A stretch of DNA of 9,849 nt. Origin: UBA2862 sp045637485 (GTDB lineage: Bacteria > Bacillota > Clostridia > Christensenellales > Aristaeellaceae). Of this stretch, positions 1 through 8,200 are shown piece by piece (positions within the stretch are counted from its first letter, which is position 1; each line of letters begins with the position of its first letter). The position numbers were made by a program, and so were the translations under genes. The notes beneath the pieces are model-generated. The model was not told the origin of the DNA. It did no database searches and saw nothing but the letters and a program-made list of their open reading frames with translations. Where the stretch lies: the NCBI GenBank assembly GCA_045637485.1, contig JAZTZK010000070.1, positions 1 to 9,849 on the forward strand, in the 5' to 3' direction.

Positions 1-2
1 GA

Positions 3-112
3 TGCATTTTCGGCGTCTTGAACTGCATTTCTGCGTTGATTTCCCTTGACTTAGCCCCACTAAGCCTGCGGAAAATCGCCTTGAAATGCAGCCCAATCCG
101 CTCGAAACTGCA
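3..112. repeat. 110-bp imperfect palindrome built from four ~21-bp units
   Basis: The whole stretch is an inverted repeat centred near position 57. Paired segments are TGCA at 3-6 with 109-112, CTGCATTTC at 23-31 with GAAATGCAG at 83-91 (perfect), GATTT at 38-42 with AAATC at 73-77, and CTTAG at 50-54 with CTAAG at 60-64 around a CCCCA loop. Each arm holds two related units starting TGCA: at 3 and 24 on the left, and ending at 90 and 112 on the right (read on the minus strand). All four share roughly TGCATTTC, two or three bases, then GCG. No U-run follows, so it does not look like an intrinsic terminator. It could be a dispersed extragenic palindrome (REP/MITE-like) or a multi-site operator. 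It continues to the very left edge, so its full extent is uncertain. Confidence 0.7.
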
Positions 113-164
113 CATGTCTCATTTTAGAAACACACTCTAGGGCATGATTCATTTAAAAATGTCA

Positions 165-193
165 TTGCAAATTGAACGGAAAACAGGTACAAT
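165..193 (+). promoter_or_regulatory. Sigma-A-type promoter of the ABC transporter operon
   Basis: TTGCAA at 165-170 (4 of 6 matches to the -35 consensus) is followed after exactly 17 bases by TACAAT at 188-193 (5 of 6 matches to the -10 consensus). The predicted start is near 200, giving a leader of about 27 nt. The leader contains a strong Shine-Dalgarno, AGGAGGT at 214-220, six bases before the ATG at 227. The surrounding 113-226 stretch is clearly more AT-rich than the genes. No clear operator was recognised apart from the palindrome upstream. Confidence 0.7.
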
Positions 194-226
194 AGAATCA
201 TCCTATACATAACAGGAGGTAATACA

Positions 227-1309
227 ATGATTAGGAAGACCCTTGCAATCGTTTTGGCGATGCTGATTGCGGCGCTGGGCTGCGGCACGGCCCTTGCGGT
301 CAACGAGGATGTGGAAGGCGAGCTGGTGATCTATACCTCGATGTACCCCTTCGTGATCGACATGATGGACAAGGCCATCCAGGCGGAATTCCCGAATCTG
401 ACCCCAGGCGTGGACGGCAGCTTCTTCTTCTACGCAGGCACCAGTAAGCTGATTACCAAGATCTACGGTGAGATGGGCGACAAGCGCGACCAGCCGCTGG
501 ATTGCGACATGTTCATGGTGGCCGAGCCCGCCTTCTCGCTGGAGCTGAACGACTACGGCTATCTCCATTCCTTTGACATTGAAAACGCCGACAGCCTGCT
601 GCGCTTCCCCTACGACCCGGAGGGCTACTGGTACCCTGTGCGCGTGTGCAACATGGTGCTGGCCTACAACCCCGAGATGGAGGCGAAATGGAAGGCCAAG
701 GGCGTGACCATTCCCCGGACCTTCAAGGATTTCGCCTATGATTCCTCGCTGAAGGGCTATATCTCCATGAGCGACCCGCTGACCAGCGGCACGGCTTACG
801 CGGCGATCTGCTCGCTGCTGGACAAGTACGGAGAGGAATACTTCGACAAGCTGAACGCCAACAAGGTCATGCGCGAATCCGGCTCCACCGCCATTGCCAA
901 GCTGCAATCCGGCGAGTGCGCCGCCATTATGATCCTGGAGGAATCGGTGCTGAAGTACATCGACGACGAAGCCCAGAACGGAAACGAGGTGGCCAACGTG
1001 CAGGTCATCTATCCCGATGACGGCGTGATCCTGATCCCCTCGACCGTCATGATCGTGGCGGAGGAGTATTCCAAGAACGTCAATACCGAGGCCGCCGAGG
1101 CTGTGGCCCAGTGGCTGCTGACCGAGGACGCCCAGGCGCTGATAATGCAGGGCTACATGCACAGCGTCCTCAAGGGTAGCGACGCCTATCCGAAGAACTC
1201 CATCCCAACCGACGAGCTGATCGCCAGGGATTTGGGCGTCGATTGGGAGAAGGCCTACAAGGATCGCGAGGCGATCAACAACCTGTGGGCCGAGAAGGTC
1301 ACGCAGTAA
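227..1309 (+). CDS. ABC transporter extracellular solute-binding protein (Fbp/Afu-like family)
   Basis: This is a 360-residue periplasmic-type binding protein that should capture a solute outside the membrane and deliver it to the permease encoded just downstream. Residues 1-24 form a signal peptide: basic start MIRK, a hydrophobic core, and a likely signal peptidase I site after ALA at 22-24. A cysteine at 19 sits in a poor lipobox (ALGC), so lipid anchoring is possible but not favoured. The mature protein shows family hallmarks: YTSMY at 36-40, AGTSKL at 70-75, and SDPLTSGTAY at 182-191, the hinge/ligand-loop motif of the ferric/thiamine/phosphosugar binding-protein group. Where ferric-binding proteins carry adjacent iron-ligand tyrosines, this protein reads ILEESVLKY (236-244), with no Tyr pair, so ferric iron is doubtful as the ligand. 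The start is set by the strong AGGAGGT site. It is first in a three-gene operon with the permease and ATPase. The family assignment is firm; the substrate is unknown. Confidence 0.88.
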   Translation: MIRKTLAIVLAMLIAALGCGTALAVNEDVEGELVIYTSMYPFVIDMMDKAIQAEFPNLTPGVDGSFFFYAGTSKLITKIYGEMGDKRDQPLDCDMFMVAEPAFSLELNDYGYLHSFDIENADSLLRFPYDPEGYWYPVRVCNMVLAYNPEMEAKWKAKGVTIPRTFKDFAYDSSLKGYISMSDPLTSGTAYAAICSLLDKYGEEYFDKLNANKVMRESGSTAIAKLQSGECAAIMILEESVLKYIDDEAQNGNEVANVQVIYPDDGVILIPSTVMIVAEEYSKNVNTEAAEAVAQWLLTEDAQALIMQGYMHSVLKGSDAYPKNSIPTDELIARDLGVDWEKAYKDREAINNLWAEKVTQ

Positions 1310-1313
1310 GCCA

Positions 1314-3770
1314 ATGAAGACGATCAATGTCGCAGAAAGGACAGGTCGGACGGCGCTGGCCGTGAAGCTGGCGCTCGTGCTGGCCTTCGCGCTGGGTTGC
1401 GCGCTGGTGTTTATGGGCTGGCGGGGACAGGCGGTGTACAACGCCTCCGGCTTCAGCTCAGAGGCGGCCTACGACGCGATCTATGCGCTGTCCGGCGAGG
1501 TTTCGGACGCCTGGGCGCATCGGCTGGGGCCTGAGCTCGATCAGCTTGCCGAGGCGGACCGTGCCCGTGTGGACGCCGTCGCTCTGGAACTTGTCGGCCA
1601 GCTCTACAGCGACGCGGAGGCCGCGCCGGACGCCCCGGGGGCGCGGACCTGGCGGCTGCTGTACGCGGCCTATCTGGTGAACGGGCCCAAGGTTCCCAGC
1701 GCCGGGAGGAAGGCCGTCACGGCGCTGTCCGGAACCGAGGCTCCGGCCTTCCGGCAAGCGCTGCTGAGCTGCCTTTTGGACGAGGGCACGGCGGTTCCCG
1801 CCCAGGTGGAAAAGCTGGTCGGCGACGCATCCGGGACCGAACGGCAGGCCGCGCTGGCCCAGGCGCTGTTTGTCAGCCTCGGCTCTACCCAGAGCGACGT
1901 TGTCGAAAAGGTCAACGCGCTGAAGAAGAGCGTTCGGGGAAAGGACAAGCTGCTCACAGCCTATGAGATGATTGCCGACGGCACGATGAACTGGTTTCGG
2001 AAGCTCGTCGTGGCGAACAGCAGAACGGTGATGCTCATCGGCGTGGCGCTGATGCTGGACGCGATACTGCTGGCATTCTTTATGAAGTCTGAAGGCCGTT
2101 GGGCCTTCGATGTCAAGTGGCTCCTGATCCTGCTGATCGTGGATTTCCTGCTGCTCTTCCAGCTGCTGCCGGTGGTCTACATCGCCATACGGTCGGTGTT
2201 CCCGGAGGGGCGCTTCACGCTTGAGACCATGAAGCGGCTCTTCACCTATCCCATGAACCTGGAGGCGCTGAAGAACACCCTGGCGGCGTCGATTGCCACG
2301 ATGGTGCTGGGCACGCTGATCGCCTTTCCGCTGGCATGGCTGGTGGGTCGAACGAACCTGTTCGGGCGCAAATTCTTCCGGGGCCTGTTCGTAATCACCT
2401 ATATGGTGCCGCCCTATGTGGGGGCCATGGCGTGGCTGCGGCTGATGAATCCCAACGTGGGCACGGTGAACCAGTGGCTGCGCGGGCTGCTGAACCTGGG
2501 CAGCGCGCCCGGGCCGCTGAACGTGTATACCCTGCCGGGCATGATCTGGGTGCTGACCACCTTTTACTATCCCTATGCGTTCATCACCATCAGCCGCGCA
2601 ATGGAGAAGATGGATCCGTCCCTGGAGGAGGCCGGCAGGATCTCCGGTGCTTCACCGCTCAGGACGGTATTCACCATCACCCTGCCCATGATGACGCCCT
2701 CGCTGATCGCCGGCGCGCTGCTGGTGTTTATCGGCGCGGCCAGCTGCTACGGCATACCCTCCATCATCGGCATACCGGGCAATGTCAGCACGGTGACCAC
2801 CCGTATCGTGGAATACGTGTCCCTGGGCCAGAAGGGCATGAACGACGCCACGGCCCTGTCGGTCTTCCTGATGGCTGTAGCCCTGGTGATACTCTTCCTG
2901 TCGGACGTGGTGCTGGCGAGGAAGCAGTACATCACCGTGTCGGGCAAGTCGGTGAGCCCCGCCATCGTGGAGCTGCGCCGCTGGCGGCTGCCCCTGACGC
3001 TGCTGGTGTCGCTGTTCGCGGTGATCGTGGTGCTGCTTCCCTTCCTGACGATACTGTCGACCTCCTTCAAGGTGGATGTCGGCAAGTCGATGTTTGACGC
3101 GAGGAACTTCACCCTCGCCAACTGGTCCACGGTGTTCACCCGCAACGAGACGCTGGGCTGCCTGAAGAACTCGCTGGTATTTGCCGCCGTCGCAGCGACC
3201 GTGGGGCTGGTCATCGCCTGCGTGATGAGCTACCTGCTGCAGCGCACCCGCATCCGCGGCAGGAGCATTCCCAATTTCCTGATTACGCTGGGCTCCGGTA
3301 CGCCCTCCGTGGTCATAGCGCTGGGGCTGATTATGACCATGCGGGGCGGCTTTGGCGTGGATATCTACGGCACGGCCTATATCCTGATCATCGCCTACAT
3401 GATCAAATACCTGATGATGGGGATGCGCACGGTGGTATCGGCCATGAGCCAGATTCACGTCTCCCTGGAGGAGTGCAGCCAGATCTCGGGGGCGGGGTGG
3501 CTTCGGACCATGAGCCGCATCACCGGACCGCTGATCTTTCCATCCATTGCGGCGGGCTGGTTTCTGATTTTCATTCCGAGCTTCTATGAGCTGTCCATGA
3601 CCACGCTGCTGTATTCCACCAACACCAAGACCATCGGGTTCCAGCTGTATGAATACTGGACCATGACCAGCCAGCCCATGAGCTGCGCTATGGCCTTTGG
3701 CATACTGTTGATCGTGGTGCTGCTGAACTTTGTCCTGAACCGTTTGACAGGCGGAGAGTTTTCCATTTGA
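1314..3770 (+). CDS. ABC transporter permease, fused two-half (FbpB-like) with extra N-terminal extracytoplasmic domain
   Basis: This 818-residue membrane protein forms the translocation path of the importer. Residues from about 268 to 818 match the usual length and pattern of FbpB-type permeases, with two homologous halves of about six membrane helices each. Each half carries a cytoplasmic EAA loop that docks the ATPase: EEAGRISGA from 438 and EECSQISGA from 719. Ahead of this lies an unusual extension: a membrane helix at about 14-36, a mostly alpha-helical soluble region at about 37-235, and a second helix at about 237-257. By the positive-inside rule the soluble part should face outward, where it could contact the binding protein. 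The gene starts only 4 nt after the preceding stop and has no well-spaced Shine-Dalgarno (GAGAAGG lies about 15 nt upstream), so translation is probably coupled. The chosen start leaves a basic N-terminus before the first helix. Permease identity is firm; the role of the extension is inferred. Confidence 0.9.
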   Translation: MKTINVAERTGRTALAVKLALVLAFALGCALVFMGWRGQAVYNASGFSSEAAYDAIYALSGEVSDAWAHRLGPELDQLAEADRARVDAVALELVGQLYSDAEAAPDAPGARTWRLLYAAYLVNGPKVPSAGRKAVTALSGTEAPAFRQALLSCLLDEGTAVPAQVEKLVGDASGTERQAALAQALFVSLGSTQSDVVEKVNALKKSVRGKDKLLTAYEMIADGTMNWFRKLVVANSRTVMLIGVALMLDAILLAFFMKSEGRWAFDVKWLLILLIVDFLLLFQLLPVVYIAIRSVFPEGRFTLETMKRLFTYPMNLEALKNTLAASIATMVLGTLIAFPLAWLVGRTNLFGRKFFRGLFVITYMVPPYVGAMAWLRLMNPNVGTVNQWLRGLLNLGSAPGPLNVYTLPGMIWVLTTFYYPYAFITISRAMEKMDPSLEEAGRISGASPLRTVFTITLPMMTPSLIAGALLVFIGAASCYGIPSIIGIPGNVSTVTTRIVEYVSLGQKGMNDATALSVFLMAVALVILFLSDVVLARKQYITVSGKSVSPAIVELRRWRLPLTLLVSLFAVIVVLLPFLTILSTSFKVDVGKSMFDARNFTLANWSTVFTRNETLGCLKNSLVFAAVAATVGLVIACVMSYLLQRTRIRGRSIPNFLITLGSGTPSVVIALGLIMTMRGGFGVDIYGTAYILIIAYMIKYLMMGMRTVVSAMSQIHVSLEECSQISGAGWLRTMSRITGPLIFPSIAAGWFLIFIPSFYELSMTTLLYSTNTKTIGFQLYEYWTMTSQPMSCAMAFGILLIVVLLNFVLNRLTGGEFSI

Positions 3771-3786
3771 GAAAGGACCGTGAGCA

Positions 3787-4860
3787 ATGGCGAGTTTGAC
3801 GATCAGCCATGTCACCAAGGCTTTTGGCGACAACGTAGTTATCAGGGATTTTGACCAGGTGTTCGGGGATGGGGAATTCATCACGCTGCTGGGGCCGTCC
3901 GGCTGCGGAAAGAGCACCATGCTGCGCATCATCGCGGGCTTTGAGCGGCCGACGTCGGGTGAGGTGAAGATCGATGACATGCTGGTCTCCGGCGGCAGGA
4001 CCTTCGTGCCTCCGGAAAAGCGGGGCATCGGCATGGTTTTCCAGAGCTACGCCATATGGCCGCACATGAACGTGTTCGATAACGTGGCCTATCCGCTGAC
4101 CATTCAAAGGGCATCCAGGGAGAAGATTAAGAGCGACGTGGCGCGGGTGCTGGAGCAGACCCACCTCAGCCAGTACGCCCAGCGCCTTCCCAACCAGCTC
4201 TCCGGCGGACAGCAGCAGCGCGTGGCGCTGGCCCGGGCGCTGGTGGCCGCGCCGAAGCTGCTGTTGCTGGATGAGCCGCTGTCCAACCTCGACGCCAAGC
4301 TCCGTGAGTCCATGCGCTTTGAAATCAAGGAGATACAGAAGCGGATGGGCATAACCGTGGTCTACGTGACCCATGACCAGACCGAGGCCATGGCCATGAG
4401 CGACCGTATCATCGTGATCAACGGCGGCATCGTGCAGCAGTGCGGCAGCCCGGAGGAGATCTATAACGCCCCCGCCAACCAGTTCGTGGCGGATTTCCTG
4501 GGCAAGGTGGACTTCTTCAAGGGCGAGGCCGGGGACGGGCGCATCGTCTTTCCCGCGATGGGCGGCCAGTCCATTCCCTATGACGGCCCGTGGAAGGGCC
4601 GGGTCGATGTGGCTGTGCGGCCGGAGAACCTGTATTTCGGCGATGACGGCCCCTTTGAGGGCGTGCTGGAGAAGCAGTATTACCTCGGGGATACCGTTGA
4701 CTGCCGCGTCAGGGTGGGGGAGGCCCTGGTTCGGGTGATCGTCGGCGGGTATGAGTATCGTCGCCGGGTCACGGGCCAGCCTGTGCGCATCGCCCTGCGC
4801 GATTTCATGGTGTTCGAGGATGACGGAACACTGGAAAAGCTGCTGGAGATTCGGACCTGA
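3787..4860 (+). CDS. ABC transporter ATP-binding protein (CUT1/Fbp-type, with TOBE-like C-terminus)
   Basis: This 357-residue ATPase powers the importer from the cytoplasmic face. All motifs of an active nucleotide-binding domain are present: Walker A GPSGCGKST at 36-44, Q-loop glutamine at 86 within VFQSYAIWPHM, signature LSGGQ at 138-142, Walker B LLLLDEP at 158-164 with catalytic Glu163, D-loop SNLD at 166-169 and switch His196 in VTHDQTEA. The WPHM form after the Q-loop is typical of Fbp/Afu-like ATPases, whereas MalK-like ones usually read YPHM. From about residue 240 the protein continues into a TOBE-like beta-barrel region (for example VAVRPENLYF), which often has a regulatory or substrate-related role. 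The start is supported by AAAGGA at 3772-3777, nine bases before the ATG and 16 nt after the permease stop. It is the last gene of the operon. Substrate specificity cannot be read from this subunit. Confidence 0.93.
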   Translation: MASLTISHVTKAFGDNVVIRDFDQVFGDGEFITLLGPSGCGKSTMLRIIAGFERPTSGEVKIDDMLVSGGRTFVPPEKRGIGMVFQSYAIWPHMNVFDNVAYPLTIQRASREKIKSDVARVLEQTHLSQYAQRLPNQLSGGQQQRVALARALVAAPKLLLLDEPLSNLDAKLRESMRFEIKEIQKRMGITVVYVTHDQTEAMAMSDRIIVINGGIVQQCGSPEEIYNAPANQFVADFLGKVDFFKGEAGDGRIVFPAMGGQSIPYDGPWKGRVDVAVRPENLYFGDDGPFEGVLEKQYYLGDTVDCRVRVGEALVRVIVGGYEYRRRVTGQPVRIALRDFMVFEDDGTLEKLLEIRT

Positions 4861-4921
4861 CAGGGGCGGTGAAATAACCCATGCCGCAGGAGCAATGAGG
4901 GACAATGTCATTTTAGCCTTC

Positions 4922-4962
4922 GGAACCCCTTCGTCAGCCCATAGGGCTGACGAACGGGTTCC
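4922..4962. repeat. Near-perfect 19-bp inverted repeat after the ABC operon (putative transcript-end hairpin)
   Basis: The left arm at 4922-4940 and right arm at 4944-4962 are complementary at 18 of 19 positions, separated by only ATA. The arms begin GGAACCCC and end GGGTTCC. The structure begins 61 bases after the ATPase stop codon and would form a very stable RNA hairpin or DNA cruciform. No run of T follows directly. The nearest, TTTT, is at about 4993-4996, after a weak second hairpin (CACAG at 4962-4966 with CTGTG at 4980-4984). It may therefore stabilise or end the transcript without being a classical intrinsic terminator, or it may be a dispersed intergenic palindrome. Confidence 0.7.
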
Positions 4963-5025
4963 ACAGTGTCGACGCTGAGCTGTGACGATTCGTTTTACAG
5001 GCGACATGAAAAACCGTGAAAACAC

Positions 5026-5056
5026 TTGACTTACAGCCCGGTATATGGTGTATTAT
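5026..5056 (+). promoter_or_regulatory. Probable promoter of the DUF5107-GH2 unit
   Basis: TTGACT at 5026-5031 matches the -35 consensus at 5 of 6 positions. Two -10 candidates overlap: TGTATT at 5049-5054 with ideal 17-base spacing but only 4 of 6 matches, or TATTAT at 5051-5056 with 5 of 6 matches but 19-base spacing. The local sequence is AT-rich within an otherwise GC-rich region. Either choice puts the transcription start near 5061-5064, so the gene at 5235 has a leader of about 170 nt and is probably transcribed separately from the ABC operon. Confidence 0.55.
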
Positions 5057-5062
5057 TCTCAT

Positions 5063-5234
5063 GGGTCATCCGTCACGGCGGCGCGCTCCGAAAACGGGGA
5101 GGGCGTCGCCGGGGAGGCTGACGGCCTCGAAACGGCCTGTTTGGATGTCATTAAGCTTCCGAACCGGGCGGCAGGGAGGACATCGCCTCCGAGGCGCATG
5201 AACCGAAAGCTGTGAATACACGGGAGGTGTTTCC
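5063..5234 (+). promoter_or_regulatory. Long structured 5' leader with possible Shine-Dalgarno masking
   Basis: Just after the predicted start, CCGTCA at 5070-5075 can pair with TGACGG at 5119-5124. This encloses a GC-rich hairpin whose arms are 5077-5089 and 5098-5110 (12 pairs including one G-U, one mismatch, loop around AAAA). GAGGC at 5114-5118 with GCCTC at 5124-5128 is a competing helix that would open the outer stem. Further on, CCTCC at 5186-5190 can pair either with GGAGG at 5175-5179 or with the ribosome-binding GGAGG at 5223-5227, which lies seven bases before the ATG. That arrangement could control translation. It matches no riboswitch class I recognise, and in GC-rich sequence such pairings can arise by chance. 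Confidence 0.4.
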
Positions 5235-8200
5235 ATGGAACACAGACATCACCAGGCCGAGGTATGGCGGGAACAGGTCGTCATACCCACCTACGGAATC
5301 GGCAAGGCGGACAGGAATCCGATGTTCCTGGAGAAGCGCGTCTACCAGGGGTCCAGCGGGAAGGTATATCCACTGCCGGTGGTGGACAGGATCTGTGATG
5401 AAAAAGAAGACAGGGCCTACACCGCCGTGTTCCTGGAGAACGACTACATCCGCGTGATGGTGCTGCCGGAATTGGGCGGACGCATCCAGCGCGCCCTCGA
5501 CAAGACCAACGGCTATGATTTCGTCTACTACAACGAGGTCATCAAGCCCGCGCTGGTGGGTCTGACCGGGCCGTGGATCTCCGGCGGCATCGAGTTCAAC
5601 TGGCCCCAGCACCACCGCCCGACCACCTTCGCGCCGGTGGACTGGCGAATCGTGGAGAATGCCGACGGCAGCGCGTCCGTGGAGTTGTCCGAGGTGGATC
5701 AGATGTACGGCACTAAGGGCAAGATGACCTTCACCCTCTATCCGGACAAGGCCTATATCGAGAACAGGGGCCAGCTGTACAATCGCACGCCGCTGCCCCA
5801 GACCTTCCTGTGGTGGGCAAATCCGGCCGTGGCGGTGAACGACGACACCCAGTCCGTGTTCCCGCCGGATGTGAACGCCGTGTTCGATCACGGCAAGCGG
5901 GACGTGAGCCAGTTCCCCATCGCCACGGGCGTCTACTATAAACACGACTATGGCGCGGGCGTTGACATCTCCCGCTACAGGAACATCCCCGTGCCGACCA
6001 GCTACATGTGCGCTCACAGCGACTACAACTTCGTGGGCGGCTACGATTACGGCGTGGAGGCGGGCATACTGCACATCGCCGACCACCACGTCTCTCCCGG
6101 CAAGAAGGAGTGGACCTGGGGCTGGGGCGACTTCGGTCGGGCCTGGGACCGCAACCTGACGGATAATAACGGCCCGTACATCGAGCTGATGACCGGCATG
6201 TACTGCGACAACCAGCCGGACTTCGCCTGGCTCAAGCCCTTCGAGGAAAAGACCTTCACTCAGTACTTCATGCCCTACAAGGCCGCGGGTTACGTGAAGA
6301 ACGCCAGCCGGGAGTGCGTGATGAACCTGGAGGTGAATGACGGCAGGGCGCGCATCGTCGTCTATGCCACGCAGTCCTTCAGGGGGGCCCGCGTGGTGCT
6401 GACGGCGGCCGGGGAACGCGTGTATGAGAAGACGGTGGATCTGAGCCCCACGGAGATCCTGCGGGAGGAGATCGCCGTCGCTGTGCCCGAGACCGGGCTG
6501 AATCTCGCGGTCTATACCGCCGGCGGCCGGAAGCTGCTGGAATACGCGCCGCGAGCGAAGCAAATCGAAGAGATTCCCGACCCCGCGGCGCCCGCGAAGG
6601 CGCCGGAGGAGATACTGACCGTGGAGGAGCTGTACCTGACAGGCCTCCACCTGGAGCAGTATCGCCACGCCACCTACCTGCCTGACCCCTATTACCTGGA
6701 AGCCCTCAAGCGCGATCCCGGCGACATTCGCGCCAACAACGCCTACGGCACGCTGCTGCTGCGCCGGGGAAGGTTTGAAGACGCCGAGCAATACTTCCGC
6801 GCGGCCATCGCCCGCATGACACGGCGCAACCCCAACCCCTATGACAGCGAGGCCTTTTTGAACCTGGGGCTGTGCCTGCGCTACCGGGACCGGGACGACG
6901 AGGCCTACGACGCCTTCTTCAAGGCCACCTGGACAGCGGCGCAGCAGGAGGCGGGCTACTACCACATCGCCTGCATCGACTGCCTGCGGGGGGAATACGA
7001 CCTGGCGCTGGAGCACATAGAGCGCAGCCTGGTGAAGAACGGGCATAACCTGAAGGCCCGCGCCCTGAAGGGCATGATCCTGGACAGCCTGGGTCGGGAC
7101 GGCGAGGCCGCCGCATGGTTCGAGGACAATTTGATGCTGGACGCCTTCGACTATGTCTCCCGCATCGAGTCCGGCGACGTCGATACCGCCCTTTCCATGA
7201 TGGGAAGCCGCGCCAGCAGCTACATCGAGTGCGCCATCGACTATGCCGAGGCGGGCTATTATGCCGACGCCGTGGCGATTCTGGACCGTTGTCCGAATCC
7301 AACGCCGATGGTGTACTATCATAAGGCGCTCTGCCTGGGCCGCATGGGCGAGGACAGCGCAGAGGCGCTCGCGCAGGCTCGGAACGCCGATTCGCTGTAT
7401 TGCTTCCCGAACAGGCTGGAGGACATCATCGCGCTGCGATACGCCATCGAAAACAACCCGGGCGACGCGAAAGCGCCATATTACCTCGGCTGCCTGTGGT
7501 ACGATAGGCGGCAGTATGACGACGCCGTCGATTGCTGGGAGCGCAGCGCGGCGTTGGACGGCGGTTTCCCGACCGCATGGCGCAACCTGTCGCTGGCGTA
7601 CTTCAACAAGCGCGGCGACCGACAAAAGGCCCGGGAATGTATGGAGAAGGCGTACAGGCTGGATCAGACCGACGCCCGGGTGCTGCTGGAGCTGGATCAG
7701 CTGTACCGCAAGCTGAACATGCCCCCGGAGGAGCGGCTCGCCCGTCTCGACGCGCACCGCGAAATCGCCTTCGCGCGGGACGACCTTTACGTGGAATACT
7801 GCGCCCTGCTGAACGATTTGGGCCGCTGCAGCGAGGCGCTGGACCTCATCATGGCCCGCAAGTTCCACCCCTGGGAGGGCGGCGAAGGCAAGGTGACCAC
7901 CCAGTACACCGTGGCCTTGAAGCAGCTGGCGAAGCTGGCGCTGGAGGCGGGGAAGCCCGCAGAGGCAAAGACGCTGCTCAAATCCGCGCTGGTGTTCCCG
8001 CACAACCTGGGCGAGGGCAAGCTGGAGGGCGCGAAGGACAACGATATATACTATTACCTTGGCCTTGCCGAACGCGCGATGGGGAACGAGGCGGTCGCCG
8101 CGGGATATTTCGAGCGCGCCGCTGTCGGCGAAGAGGAACCGGCGGGCATGATGTATTACAATGACCAGCCGGCAGACATGATACTGTATCAGGGCCTGGC

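Noticed and set aside
158..166. Nine-base palindrome AATGTCATT, also present at 4904-4912
   Set aside because: Two copies of a short AT-rich 9-mer in two intergenic regions can occur by chance, and their positions relative to the promoters differ.
272..284. Lipoprotein signal at Cys19 of the binding protein
   Set aside because: The preceding residues A-L-G are a weak lipobox, and a better signal peptidase I site (ALA at 22-24) follows directly. Left as a possibility only.
203..1441. Minus-strand open frame of 412 codons opposite the binding-protein gene
   Set aside because: It is in codon register with the sense gene, rich in His, Leu, Val and Gly, and has no family motif. It is a by-product of GC-rich codon use.
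227..4860. Naming the transporter fbpABC (ferric iron)
   Set aside because: The family resemblance is real, but the binding protein lacks the iron-ligand tyrosine pair and the context is carbohydrate-related, so no symbol is given.
2652..5025. Two overlapping minus-strand open frames (2652-4034 and 3688-5025) opposite the permease and ATPase
   Set aside because: The sense strand has unmistakable membrane helices, EAA loops and ATPase motifs; the antisense products show none and are in the same mirrored register.
5016..5201. Possible 61-residue plus-strand peptide in the leader
   Set aside because: Its ATG precedes the predicted promoter elements, it lacks a Shine-Dalgarno, and the Arg/Pro/Gly-rich product looks like translated structured RNA.
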